64,000 nt of DNA from an uncultured Treponema sp. (GTDB lineage: Bacteria > Spirochaetota > Spirochaetia > Treponematales > Treponemataceae), in contig ONHK01000003.1 in the NCBI GenBank assembly GCA_900317625.1, forward strand, positions 103,384-167,383, given 5' to 3'. Below the pieces are notes generated by a model. The model had not been told where the DNA came from and ran no database searches. It worked only from the letters and a program-made list of their open reading frames with translations. The translations under genes and the position numbers were made by a program. Shown here in pieces: positions 34,801-43,140 of the stretch; the first letter of the stretch is position 1; each line of letters begins with the position of its first letter.

Positions 34801-37800
34801 CGGAACATTTGCATAAAAATCAAAACTTTCATCCGTGCGCAAAATGTAGCAACCTGTATCGCGGTCATATTTTGCACCAGAATCTTCTATTGAATAAATT
34901 GCGCGCCGGTCATCAATCATAGAAGACTCAACCGGGCGAACAATCGCAAACGTTCCATAAAAATCTTTTGAAACTGAACCGGCTTTTACAGAAAGCTTTA
35001 TTTTATTCATTCTTACCGGCAGATTTTCCAAAGGAATTTCAACAATCCAGCGGTTTTCTTTTTCTTCTGATTTTGAGACAATTGCAGAACCGCCCGTTTG
35101 CCTTGAACCGCCGGGAACATCTTCCCCGGAAATTTCGTAACTTGCAGAAATCTGCGCCTCTGAATCAACATACGCAACCACAGAAGATTTTTCGCCTTTT
35201 GCCAAAACAACAGGAATTCCGCTCGCGTAATTTTTTTCACCGGCTTTTACAAATGCAGCTTTTATTTCTGGAATTTTGCTTGCATTGAATTTTGAAGAAA
35301 CATTTTTTCCGTCGCCATATTCAACAGACATCTGCAAGGCATTTGAGCCAACCGCCATTTCTGAACGTTTAAAAATTTTGAAAGAATTTACAAGCTCACC
35401 TTGATATGCGGCGCCCGCGTAAACATTTTCACCATCCGCCCAAACAACCATCGGAAGTTTTGGAGAACCTTTTGCACCTTCCGGGAACGCCGGAATATTT
35501 CTGAAACCGACAACTTCACTTGACTTATTTCCGCCAACGCTTTCCGCAATTAATTCAACAAAATAAATTCCGTATGCGCTTGTATCAACCGGAATGTTGA
35601 AAGAACGAACAGCACCAAGAGAAATAATTTCTCCGGCAGAAACTGTTTCCATTGAATTTACAATTCCAGCATTCATCACGGCTTTTGAAGTAAAAATACG
35701 ATAAGAAACAGAGCCAATTCCAGAATCACATGAAACAGAACCAGAAACCGTTACACTTCCACTGCTTGCGTCCAAAAGCTGAACATCGGAAGTTTCAGAA
35801 ATTCTAATCCGAGGAAAAGCCGAATCCTGCTTGAACACTATTTTTTGAGAATCATAAGTAAGTCCCTGGTCAGTTGTAACACGAATAACCACAGGCTCTG
35901 AAGAACCGTTCACATCACCAGACGCAAGAATTATCTGATTTCCAGAAAGTCTTGCCGTTGCAAAAGGAGTTTTTGGCACAATTTCAACGCTACGGGCATT
36001 TCCGCCGATAAAATAAGCGCTCGCCCCGAATTCCTTGCTGCCCAGAATCACTCCATTTTCATCAATCACACCATCATCAAAAACGATTTTTGGCTCATTT
36101 CCCTGAACAACAGAAGTATTTGTAACATCAATAATCGCCTTGTAATTTCGGGTTCGCCCAACAATATCCGTTGCTGAAATATAAATTTTTGCGATTCCTT
36201 TTGGAAAATCATCATTTATAGGAATATTCACCGTATATGAGCTGGCAGAATTCAGTTCGTAATCATTTTGAACAAGTCCATCGCTTCCCCAGCGGGTTTC
36301 AACATGAACAGAAGCAAGCCCAACACTGCTAGAAACCGTTGTTGTAAAATTTGAACCGGCTTCTGGATGAACTTGAATTCCGTTTACAACTGGAGTTCCT
36401 GCGATTTTTGCCTCAGAAAATTCAGGAATTGCGCCTCTAGCTTGAAATTCAGAAGTCGCAACGTTGCTTTGAACTCCATGACGGTCTGTAGCAATTACAG
36501 AAACCGTATGTTTTCCAGCAGAAAGTTCCGAACCTTGCGCAAGAACACCATAAAAAACACCTTTTGTCTGTTCCTCAATCCATTCACCGTTATCAAGACG
36601 ATATTTTACAGATGCAATTCCTTCCTTATCTGTTGCAATTCCCCGGACATAAACAGAATCTCCGCTTTCAACAAGGGATTCTGCCGTCGGGAATGAAATT
36701 TTCACTTCTGGCTTATCAAGAGCTTCATCAATAAGAACATTTTGAGAAATTGTTATAACGTTACCAGCAACATCTGTCGCAGAAATTGAGAATTTTCTTG
36801 ACTTTTCAGTCACTCCAGCAAGGTCAAATTCTTTTGCCCAGAACGGATTTCCCGGAACAATCTCAAAATCTCCAGATTCTTTACCAAAAGTCCAGTGCAA
36901 TTTTGAAATTCCAACTGTATCTTTTGCATAACCGGCAATCGCAACTTTTCCATACTGAGGATTTTTTTCCGCCGGCTGAAGAATTTTCACATCAGGACTT
37001 GTGTTATCAATAAAATAAAGGAATGAATAAACTCCTTCTGAACCTGCATTGTCAACAGCTTTAAACCAGATTACAGCCGGACCATCCGGGAATTTTTTTG
37101 TATCAACAGAAATATCAAATTCAATTTTGTCCTTTTTCCGCGAAAGTTTTACATTCTTAAAAGAAGCTCCCTGATCAACAGAATAAGCAAGACTTTTTAT
37201 TCCATTTCCGTCCGCAACAGTTCCATGAAATTTTACAGTTTTAGAAACAAGCGTTCCCATAACATGATTATCAATATTTGTGACCGGCTGGCGTCTGTCC
37301 AAATTCCAAGTAATTTCAACCGGTTTTCCAACAAGTCCGTTCACATCGCAGCCAACAACCTTGATTGTATGCAAACCTTCCTCAAGTTCAGTAGTATCAA
37401 GATAATAAGCCCAGAATTCTTTTCCTTTTGCGCGAACTGGATGCTCTTCATCACCATCAAGAATCAAATCAACATATTCAACAGCATCATCATCAACACA
37501 AGTTCCAACGATATTCAAATTTCCAGCAATCCGTATTCCAGGCCGAGGATTCGTTATTCCACAAACAGGAAGATCTGAATCCGGATCCAAATAAATATTG
37601 AACGGACCTTCAAGCGCAACATTTTCGCTCAAGTCCGTCGCCTTTACCATGATATTATATTTTCCAGCTTTTCTGCTGTTCAAATCAAAAGAATCCTGCC
37701 AGCTTTTTAAATTTTCAACACTATGAGTTTCAACGTCCCTAGCAAATAAAAATGAGCTCAAGAAAAAAGCAACAAAAATAATAAAAAGCGATTTGGCTTG

Positions 37801-37806
37801 TTTCAT
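31870..37806 (-). CDS. Giant Ig-repeat surface/envelope protein with C-terminal barrel-like domain
   Basis: This protein of about 1978 aa has a signal peptide (MKQAKSLFIIFVAFFLSSFLFA). It is built mainly of Ig-like repeats recognised by pattern [D/A]-P-x-V-x-[I/V]-x-x-P...G-x-[A/V]-x-D-x-x-G-I, for example APEVKIVTPEIHQ...ITGTVADPSGIKTAEYSLDKG. At least nine copies are visible. The last repeat is followed by about 170 residues of amphipathic strands (GLYLDWHFWGATLFDIGLGL ... GIRLSVF) that look like an outer-membrane barrel. ATG 37806 is preferred to ATG 37821: GGAG lies 9 nt upstream and the signal peptide is cleaner. A role in surface display, adhesion or envelope scaffolding is inferred. 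It is first in a three-gene operon. Confidence 0.8.
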   Translation of the reverse strand: MKQAKSLFIIFVAFFLSSFLFARDVETHSVENLKSWQDSFDLNSRKAGKYNIMVKATDLSENVALEGPFNIYLDPDSDLPVCGITNPRPGIRIAGNLNIVGTCVDDDAVEYVDLILDGDEEHPVRAKGKEFWAYYLDTTELEEGLHTIKVVGCDVNGLVGKPVEITWNLDRRQPVTNIDNHVMGTLVSKTVKFHGTVADGNGIKSLAYSVDQGASFKNVKLSRKKDKIEFDISVDTKKFPDGPAVIWFKAVDNAGSEGVYSFLYFIDNTSPDVKILQPAEKNPQYGKVAIAGYAKDTVGISKLHWTFGKESGDFEIVPGNPFWAKEFDLAGVTEKSRKFSISATDVAGNVITISQNVLIDEALDKPEVKISFPTAESLVESGDSVYVRGIATDKEGIASVKYRLDNGEWIEEQTKGVFYGVLAQGSELSAGKHTVSVIATDRHGVQSNVATSEFQARGAIPEFSEAKIAGTPVVNGIQVHPEAGSNFTTTVSSSVGLASVHVETRWGSDGLVQNDYELNSASSYTVNIPINDDFPKGIAKIYISATDIVGRTRNYKAIIDVTNTSVVQGNEPKIVFDDGVIDENGVILGSKEFGASAYFIGGNARSVEIVPKTPFATARLSGNQIILASGDVNGSSEPVVIRVTTDQGLTYDSQKIVFKQDSAFPRIRISETSDVQLLDASSGSVTVSGSVSCDSGIGSVSYRIFTSKAVMNAGIVNSMETVSAGEIISLGAVRSFNIPVDTSAYGIYFVELIAESVGGNKSSEVVGFRNIPAFPEGAKGSPKLPMVVWADGENVYAGAAYQGELVNSFKIFKRSEMAVGSNALQMSVEYGDGKNVSSKFNASKIPEIKAAFVKAGEKNYASGIPVVLAKGEKSSVVAYVDSEAQISASYEISGEDVPGGSRQTGGSAIVSKSEEKENRWIVEIPLENLPVRMNKIKLSVKAGSVSKDFYGTFAIVRPVESSMIDDRRAIYSIEDSGAKYDRDTGCYILRTDESFDFYANVPELVSADFVSAANGLKLERQGNLVKITAEKEGSYNGVAVRVKDSNGISYTSAAVNFIVDNGAPEVKIVTPEIHQWVKNSLRITGTVADPSGIKTAEYSLDKGETWKMLNLSSAGKNAVGATFSGTADISSAEEGLVELDVRVFDVAGNVAYARTAVYKDVTPPVVEVVVPNDDATVNGDNLVCFNVYDNASFEKAFYIAPPTGKSSGAKTELTDISETFVSTHVGTLEKPIDDGMSFEFVDAAGNVSSYEAWKFLIDSQSDLPVAEIHLPTYEDVVTRDFTISGVVYDDDGPSTIFYRIDNGSYIQLEETGTSFAIDVPFSTMTDNEHTINVYAVDINGVKGPVAERKFRVSTEEPKGAVETPTIDKANKGLITLTGVASDRNGIEKVLVSLDNGNSYNNAVGTTNWSYTFDSRAIPNGTSVVFIRVIDKYGISGLYSSLINIDNKAPEMVLDYPLDYSSTTGPLFFSGYAFDNVNITDLFVTIRSLDGKTVPRNLQKIDFTLDRIIAQNIDISALENGSYNIELTALDKAQNATHVSRNIMLNKNKALATVNLLYPLNGEHKQGTFNIYGSAEADNKIESLSLYIDDKFVATTTLTDSDYFKFEINPELITDGEHTYRVDAKVETGQVIRSRIQTIEYNSVGPWVTIDNFTYGDFATGRPYIKGHAGYSLSEDEKLVASTKKATKDQKDAINNKKVAKIEISFDNGKTFTQVSKGEKWMYRVENQDIAEGFHFMIVRATMRNGETAIERTIIQIDNTAPNIRLISPSIGGRYNQELVFSGLSSDTVGLKDVQLTLRKGDKASYEVPSFIQGLYLDWHFWGATLFDIGLGLTFFDDIVKVQFQWGQFTQAQRDMFSNTSMRYGGDNVMGIKILANVANIPFSFFFGRDFDWLSANFAVGAQFSRFNESGSGEAQILSAILAQLEFPKVKFPNMKCFSSLSLYTEFSLWFIPTDVSSTTVDINNIVPQIAEGIRLSVF

Positions 37807-37931
37807 ATACAATTTCTCCATTCTTTTTTTAAATACAGATTAATTTTAATCCACAAATAGGTAATTGACAAATTTTTACAGTTTTTTATCGGAAATTTAA
37901 CCTGAATTCTTTAAATTTTCAGTCCAAGTGG

Positions 37932-37937
37932 TAAAAT
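37932..37937 (+). promoter_or_regulatory. -10 box of the sirtuin gene (leaderless geometry)
   Basis: TAAAAT ends exactly 6 nt before ATG 37944; no Shine-Dalgarno sequence is present and the -35 is weak. This is the same spacing as in the metA, dgt, lspA and 62693 genes. Confidence 0.4.
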
Positions 37938-37943
37938 TGAATC

Positions 37944-38693
37944 ATGATGAATAATTTTGAAGAAAAAATCGCGGCTTTTCAAAAGATTTACGACGACGCA
38001 AAAAATATTGTGTTTTTTGGAGGAGCGGGCGTTTCCACAGAAAGCGGAATTCCTGATTTCAGAAGCCAGGACGGACTTTACAGCCAGGAATGGAAATATC
38101 CACCGGAAACAATTATCAGCAGAAGTTTTTTTGACGCAAATCCTGTTGAATTTTACAGATTTTATAGAAAAAAGCTGATTATTAAAAACGTTGAGCCGAA
38201 CACCGCACATTTTCAACTTGCAAAAATGGAGCAGCAAGGCAAGCTAAAAGCGGTTGTAACGCAAAACATTGACGGACTTCATCAAAAAGCAGGAAGCAAA
38301 AATGTTTTTGAACTCCACGGAAGCACCCTGCGCAATTTCTGCATGAACTGCGGAGCAAAATACAGCATTGATTTTATTGCAGAAAGTGAAAATTCCCCGG
38401 ATAAACTGCCGCACTGCACAAAATGCAACGGACTTGTAAAACCGGATGTAGTTCTTTACGAAGAAAGCCTTGACCAAAATGTAATAAACGGCGCAATAAA
38501 CGCAATCCGAAACGCAGATACACTTATTGTTGGCGGAACATCTCTTGTAGTTTATCCAGCGGCAGGACTGATTGATTATTTCTGCGGCAAAAATATGATT
38601 CTTATCAACAAATCAGAAACTTCCAGCGACCACAAAGCAAATCTTGTAATCCATGAAAGCATTGGAAAAGTTTTTGGCGCGCTAAAAATTTAA
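37944..38693 (+). CDS. cobB: NAD-dependent protein deacylase (sirtuin)
   Basis: This 249-aa Sir2-family enzyme removes acyl groups from lysines using NAD. The NAD site GGAGVSTESGIPDFRS is at 26-41, TQNIDGLHQ at 107-114, and catalytic His125 in ELHGS. Zinc ligands are Cys133, Cys136, Cys158 and Cys161. The Ala-Tyr/Arg pocket typical of desuccinylases is not obvious, so deacetylase is the default. It is a single gene between the giant-protein operon and parB, convergent with parB over a 31-bp gap. Confidence 0.94.
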   Translation: MMNNFEEKIAAFQKIYDDAKNIVFFGGAGVSTESGIPDFRSQDGLYSQEWKYPPETIISRSFFDANPVEFYRFYRKKLIIKNVEPNTAHFQLAKMEQQGKLKAVVTQNIDGLHQKAGSKNVFELHGSTLRNFCMNCGAKYSIDFIAESENSPDKLPHCTKCNGLVKPDVVLYEESLDQNVINGAINAIRNADTLIVGGTSLVVYPAAGLIDYFCGKNMILINKSETSSDHKANLVIHESIGKVFGALKI

Positions 38694-38724
38694 AATCGCA
38701 ACGTGGTCAATTTTCACGAATAAA

Positions 38725-39684
38725 TTATTCCTGATTTGGCGCAATTATATTGTAAAGACGATTTAAATCTTCTTTTGTAAAATAATTTATCTCAATTGAA
38801 CCTTTATCAAGAGTTCCCTTCAGCGTAACTTTCGTACCGAAAACATCGATAAATTTTTGCTCAATCCGCGAAACTTCAGGGTCTTTTTTTACAACTTTTT
38901 TTGCCGGCTTATTAGATGCCGCCCGACCGCCATTGTTATAAAGCTGAGCCAACTCTTCTGTTTCCCGAACATTCAAGCCGCTGCCAACAATTTTTCCAAA
39001 CATAATCCGCTGGTCAGCAGGATTAGAAACTGAAAGCAAAGCGCGTGCATGACCGGAAGTAATCTGCCCATCAATAAGCGATTTTTTCATATCATCAGGG
39101 AGCTTTAAAAGGCGGACAGAATTTGTTACCGTGGAACGATTTTTTCCAACTCGTTTTGCAACTTCTTCATGCGTAAGCTCGCCAAGTTCCATCAAATTAT
39201 AATATGCCTGAGCCTCATCAATCGGGTTCAAATCCGCACGTTGAATATTTTCAATAAGCGCAACCTGAAGCCGCTGAATCTCATCAAATTTTCTAATCTG
39301 AACAGGAACTTTTGAAAGTCCTGCAAGCAACGAAGCTCTTGTTCGGCGCTCACCGGCAACAATATAGAATTTTCCGTTTTCCGCCGGCTCAATAATAATC
39401 GGTTCAATAACACCGTTTTCCCGGATTGAATCCGCAAGCTCCTCAAGTTTTTTCTGGTCAAATTCAGTACGAGGCTGCTTTGGATTTGCAATAAAATCAG
39501 CCGGATTCGCCCACAATGTTCCATCATCATCAACAGTCACACCATCTGGAAGATTCGTAGGTTTTCCATTTTCATCTTTCTGAATATCTTTTGCGCTTCC
39601 AAGCCCAGAAAGAGGAACATTATTATTTCCGCCAATAAGCGCGTCCAATCCGCGTCCAAGACCTAATCCACCTTTTTTAGCCAC
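38725..39684 (-). CDS. parB: Chromosome partitioning protein ParB
   Basis: This 319-aa ParB/Spo0J protein carries the N-terminal MAKKGGLGLGRGLDALIG, the CTP-binding/nuclease-fold box GERRTRASLLAGL, then ALIENIQRADLNPIDEA and the HTH ELTHEEVAKRVGKNRSTVTNSVRLLKL. A C-terminal dimerisation segment follows. It starts at a GTG (39684) inside the 3' end of parA (8-nt overlap), with GAGGAG about 10 nt upstream. It binds parS and acts with ParA in origin segregation, suggesting but not proving proximity to oriC. I found no canonical parS palindrome in the window. Confidence 0.95.
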   Translation of the reverse strand: MAKKGGLGLGRGLDALIGGNNNVPLSGLGSAKDIQKDENGKPTNLPDGVTVDDDGTLWANPADFIANPKQPRTEFDQKKLEELADSIRENGVIEPIIIEPAENGKFYIVAGERRTRASLLAGLSKVPVQIRKFDEIQRLQVALIENIQRADLNPIDEAQAYYNLMELGELTHEEVAKRVGKNRSTVTNSVRLLKLPDDMKKSLIDGQITSGHARALLSVSNPADQRIMFGKIVGSGLNVRETEELAQLYNNGGRAASNKPAKKVVKKDPEVSRIEQKFIDVFGTKVTLKGTLDKGSIEINYFTKEDLNRLYNIIAPNQE

Positions 39685-40432
39685 GATGCATTATCTCCTC
39701 TGCAAGTTTTTTGTAGCTTTTTGCACCGGCACATTCAGGATCATAACTGCAAATCGGAAGTCCACGGGAAGGCGCTTCAGACAATCTGACATTTCTTGGA
39801 ATTATCGTGCTGAAAACAACATCCTTAAAATAAGTTTTTACCTGCATAACAACATCTTGTGCAAGGCGGGTTCGAGAATCGTACATTGTAAAGAAAATTC
39901 CGCCAATTGTAAGTTTTGGATTTATTCCCTGCTGAACTTTATTAACTGATTTTAAAAGAAGAGTTATTCCTTCAAGGGCAAAATATTCACACTGCATCGG
40001 AACAAGAACCTGATCCGCAGCGGCAAGTCCATTCAAAGTCAAAATTCCAAGCGACGGAGGACAATCTATCAAAATATAGTCATAAACTTCTTTTAAAGGC
40101 TCAAGAACTTTTTTAAGAAAGAATTCGCGGTCATCCTGTTCAACAAGCTCTATTGCAGCACCAGACAAATCAATTGAAGCACTGATTGCATCAAGATTTT
40201 CAACAGGAGTATGTTTTATTGCCTGCTCAGAAGTTACCTGACCGGCAAGCAATTCATAAATCGTAGGTTTGTCTTTTGAAACGCCGACACCGCTAGACAT
40301 ATTTCCCTGAGAGTCAAAATCTACAAGAAGAACTTTTTTTCCAGAAAGAGCAATGTATGCTCCGATATTTATACAAGAAGTTGTTTTTCCAACTCCACCT
40401 TTCTGGTTTACAAAAACAATAGTTTTACCCAT
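39677..40432 (-). CDS. parA: Chromosome partitioning ATPase ParA (Soj)
   Basis: About 251 aa, a deviant Walker-type ATPase. The motif KGGVGKTTSCINI is near the N-terminus, with VDFDSQGNMSSG (Walker A'), and DYILIDCPPSLGILTLN (Walker B). ATG 40432 (MGKTIVFVNQKGG) is preferred to an upstream in-frame ATG at 40471, because it gives the normal Soj start. Ahead of it, TATATT ends 7 nt upstream and there is no Shine-Dalgarno sequence, so the transcript is probably leaderless. It is coupled to parB and divergent from the methyltransferase at 40482 across 49 bp. Confidence 0.95.
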   Translation of the reverse strand: MGKTIVFVNQKGGVGKTTSCINIGAYIALSGKKVLLVDFDSQGNMSSGVGVSKDKPTIYELLAGQVTSEQAIKHTPVENLDAISASIDLSGAAIELVEQDDREFFLKKVLEPLKEVYDYILIDCPPSLGILTLNGLAAADQVLVPMQCEYFALEGITLLLKSVNKVQQGINPKLTIGGIFFTMYDSRTRLAQDVVMQVKTYFKDVVFSTIIPRNVRLSEAPSRGLPICSYDPECAGAKSYKKLAEEIMHRG

Positions 40433-40481
40433 AACTTTAAATATATCATTTTTTTTACATTTGGTATACATTTAAACTGTT

Positions 40482-41654
40482 ATGATAATATCTTGCACAT
40501 TCAGCAAACCAGCAAAAAATATTGAAGAAATTCTTGATCGTCCATACTTGCGAATCAAAGCTCAGGCAGCAAATAATTCAAATAAAACCACATATTACAT
40601 AGAAAAATTCACAAAAACCCAGGCTTTTCACGAACAAAAAACAGAAGAAGAGCTGAATGAATTCATAAAAACTCATGCCGGAACAACTTTTAAAAATTGC
40701 GTCCTGCGCACAGATTCAGAGGAAATAACTTATCTTGGAAACAAAAAAGGCAATGTAACAAAGCTCGTAAAAAAACTGAACAACGAAAATCAGCTGAAAA
40801 ATAAAAATATCATCTGGAAAAACGGCGAACGACAAAAAAACTATCTTATTCCAGAAGGAAATCCAGTTCCTTTTATGGTTCTGCTAGGACTTATGACAAG
40901 CGACGGAAAAGTCATCAGCTCAAAGTACGACAAATTCCGACAGATAAATCGTTTCCTTGAATTTATAAACGACATTTTGCCGGAAGTCCAGAAACAGACC
41001 GGCGAAAATCCCATAAGAATCGCAGATTTTGGCTGCGGAAAATCGTATCTGACTTTTGCAGTCCATTATTTTTTGACAGAAATAAAACATCTTCAAGTAG
41101 AAATCATCGGGCTTGACCTAAAAAAAGATGTAATCGAATATTGCAATAAAATTTCCGCCCAGTTGAATTTAAAAGGAATAAAATTTGACACAGGAAACAT
41201 CGCCGACTACGATTATAAAAATGCACCAGACATCGTGATTACACTTCATGCGTGCGACACAGCAACAGATTTTGCGCTGAACTACGCGGTAAAACACAAC
41301 TGCAAGGCAATTCTGAGCGTTCCTTGCTGCCAGCATGAAATAAACAGCCAGCTGAACAAAAATTCCGTTCCAGAAGAATTTAAACCGCTGCTAAAATACG
41401 GAATCATAAAAGAACGCTTTGCCGCGCTTGCAACAGACGCGCTCCGTGGTGAATTTCTTGAAAACTCAGGTTACAATGTCCAGCTTTTGGAATTCATCGA
41501 TATGGAGCACACTCCAAAAAATATTCTGATTCGCGCTGTAAAAAAATCAACAGCCGCAATTTCCGCGACACAACAAAAAACAAAAACTACCGCCCAAGAA
41601 CTAATAACCGCGCTGCACATTTCCCCAACGCTACAAAAACTTCTTGAAGAATAA
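40482..41654 (+). CDS. SAM-dependent methyltransferase (Methyltransf_32-like)
   Basis: This 390-aa protein has a specific N-terminal domain of about 150 residues, then a methyltransferase core: IRIADFGCGKSYLTFAVHYF (motif I), IIGLDLKKDVIEYC, TLHACDTATDFALNYAV, SVPCCQHEIN. The CDT and PCCQHE motifs are characteristic of the family that includes eukaryotic GSTCD-like methyltransferases; the substrate is probably RNA or another macromolecule. It is divergent from parA and convergent with the aryl polyene cluster. The promoter probably uses the TATACA at 40465-40470. Confidence 0.85.
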   Translation: MIISCTFSKPAKNIEEILDRPYLRIKAQAANNSNKTTYYIEKFTKTQAFHEQKTEEELNEFIKTHAGTTFKNCVLRTDSEEITYLGNKKGNVTKLVKKLNNENQLKNKNIIWKNGERQKNYLIPEGNPVPFMVLLGLMTSDGKVISSKYDKFRQINRFLEFINDILPEVQKQTGENPIRIADFGCGKSYLTFAVHYFLTEIKHLQVEIIGLDLKKDVIEYCNKISAQLNLKGIKFDTGNIADYDYKNAPDIVITLHACDTATDFALNYAVKHNCKAILSVPCCQHEINSQLNKNSVPEEFKPLLKYGIIKERFAALATDALRGEFLENSGYNVQLLEFIDMEHTPKNILIRAVKKSTAAISATQQKTKTTAQELITALHISPTLQKLLEE

Positions 41655-41693
41655 AAATGCTGAGTTATTTGTAATTTTTAAAGACTTTTTTAA

Positions 41694-41745
41694 GGAAAGG
41701 CACTTGCCCCTGAAGTGCACCACCTCAAAGTTGCAATGCCTTTCC
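41694..41745. terminator. Structured element between the aryl polyene cluster and the convergent methyltransferase
   Basis: GGAAAGGCA (41694-41702) pairs with TGCCTTTCC (41737-41745). Inside it, GCACTT gcccctg AAGTGC forms a second hairpin. The intervening sequence CACCACCTC is pyrimidine-rich. Its position, 8 nt past the last stop of the cluster, suggests an mRNA 3'-end structure, although no U-tract follows. Confidence 0.5.
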
Positions 41746-41752
41746 CAAAAAA

Positions 41753-43018
41753 TTACTCTTCGTGCCACTTCTTAAAAATCAAAGATGTATTGATTCCGGC
41801 AAACGCAAAGTTGTTGCTCATTACGTATTCTGCGTCGATTTTGCGACCTTCATCTTTGATGTAGTCCAAATCGCCACACTCAGGGTCAACATTCTTCAAG
41901 TTCAATGTCGGGTGGAACCAGCCTTCGTTCATCATGTTGATTGTAAGCCAAGCCTCAACCGCACCGCACGCACCTAAAGTATGACCGATATAAGATTTTG
42001 TTGAAGAAATCGGAACTTTTCTGCCAAAAACGCGGGCTGTAGCAGTTGTTTCTGCAATATCACCGTGGTGAGTTGAAGTTCCATGCGCATTTACGTAAGC
42101 AATATCATCAGCCTTAAGATTTGCCGAATCAAGAGCAAGCTGCATACAAATTCCCATAGTTTCACTGTTTGGCGAAGTAATATGAGTTCCGTCCGTATTT
42201 GTTCCAAAACCAACAATTTCAGCATAGATTTTTGCGCCGCGTTTTACAGCGTGCTCCAAATCTTCCAAAATCAAAGTTCCAGCACCTTCACCAATAACAA
42301 GTCCATCGCGGTCTTTATCAAAAGGACTCGGAGCAGTTTCCGGATGTTCATTGCGAATTGAAGTTGAACCAAGCTGGTCAAAAATGGCAGCATCCGGCGG
42401 ACAAAGTTCTTCCGCACCACCGGCAATCATCATATCCTGCAAACCGTTTTCAATTGTTTCATACGCATAACCAATCGACTGCGAACCAGAAGTACAAGCC
42501 TCGCTCGTTACAATCATTCGACCTTTAAGCTGATAAGTTACTTCAATATTCGCCGCGCAAGTGTGAGGCATACACTTAATATAAGTAGACGAATTTACTT
42601 TTGCAGTGCAGCGGTCTTCCATAACGCTAGTAAGTTCCTGAATCGAATCAAAAGAACCCATTGAAGAACCATAAGCAACACCAGTTCTGCCGTTTTTACA
42701 TTCATCAACAATTGTGCCATCTTCATTCAAAAGACCAGCCATCTGCAAAGCCAACTGCGAAGTATGATAAGAAAGAAGCGCAACCCGTCCCATACCACGA
42801 ACCAATTTTCGCGGATATTTTGGAATTTCGCCCTTAGCCGGACACGCAAGATGAGTATTCATCCCCTGAATGTCGTGCCATTCTTCCATATTCTTAATGC
42901 AATTTTTATAAGATTTAAGCTGAGCAAACGCTTCTTCCCAAGTCTGCCCAAGTCCACTCATCATTCCTGCGCCAGTAATCACAACACGACGCTTTCCATT
43001 AGGTTTTGTAAAATTCAT
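41753..43018 (-). CDS. apeR: Beta-ketoacyl-ACP synthase of the aryl polyene cluster (ApeR-like)
   Basis: This 421-aa ketosynthase has an intact triad: Cys175 in TSEACTSGSQ, His312 in NAHGTSTHHGD and His346 in KSYIGHTLGA. It condenses malonyl-ACP with the growing or starter aryl chain. It is clearly different from fabF in this window (SEACTSG against STACSSG). It is the last gene of the cluster, 122 bp after the ketoreductase, with a GC-rich repeat in that gap; AAAGGA precedes the ATG. The letter R is assigned by gene order relative to the proteobacterial ape cluster as I recall it. Confidence 0.88.
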   Translation of the reverse strand: MNFTKPNGKRRVVITGAGMMSGLGQTWEEAFAQLKSYKNCIKNMEEWHDIQGMNTHLACPAKGEIPKYPRKLVRGMGRVALLSYHTSQLALQMAGLLNEDGTIVDECKNGRTGVAYGSSMGSFDSIQELTSVMEDRCTAKVNSSTYIKCMPHTCAANIEVTYQLKGRMIVTSEACTSGSQSIGYAYETIENGLQDMMIAGGAEELCPPDAAIFDQLGSTSIRNEHPETAPSPFDKDRDGLVIGEGAGTLILEDLEHAVKRGAKIYAEIVGFGTNTDGTHITSPNSETMGICMQLALDSANLKADDIAYVNAHGTSTHHGDIAETTATARVFGRKVPISSTKSYIGHTLGACGAVEAWLTINMMNEGWFHPTLNLKNVDPECGDLDYIKDEGRKIDAEYVMSNNFAFAGINTSLIFKKWHEE

Positions 43019-43046
43019 ATTTTTTTCCTTTCTTCTTTTTTATCAG

Positions 43047-43135
43047 GACGGGGAAAGCCTTCCCCTCGTGCGCACTTCGTTGCGCCCTACCCCTTCTGCG
43101 GAGCTCAAACGCCGCCCCGCAACGCCCGCTTTTTA
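43047..43135 (+). repeat. Dispersed GC-rich repeat, family 1 copy, inside the aryl polyene cluster
   Basis: Ordered blocks: GGGGAAAGCCTTCCCC (hairpin), GCGCACTTCGTTGCGCC, CTACCCCTTCTGCGGAG, CTCAAACGCCGCCCCGCAAC, GCCCGCT. It is nearly the reverse complement of 58788-58893. It separates the ketoreductase and last ketosynthase genes on their common transcript. Confidence 0.8.
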
Positions 43136-43140
43136 AATTA

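Noticed and set aside
38694..40481. parS site near parAB
   Set aside because: No TGTTTCACGTGAAACA-like palindrome was found by eye here or elsewhere in the window.
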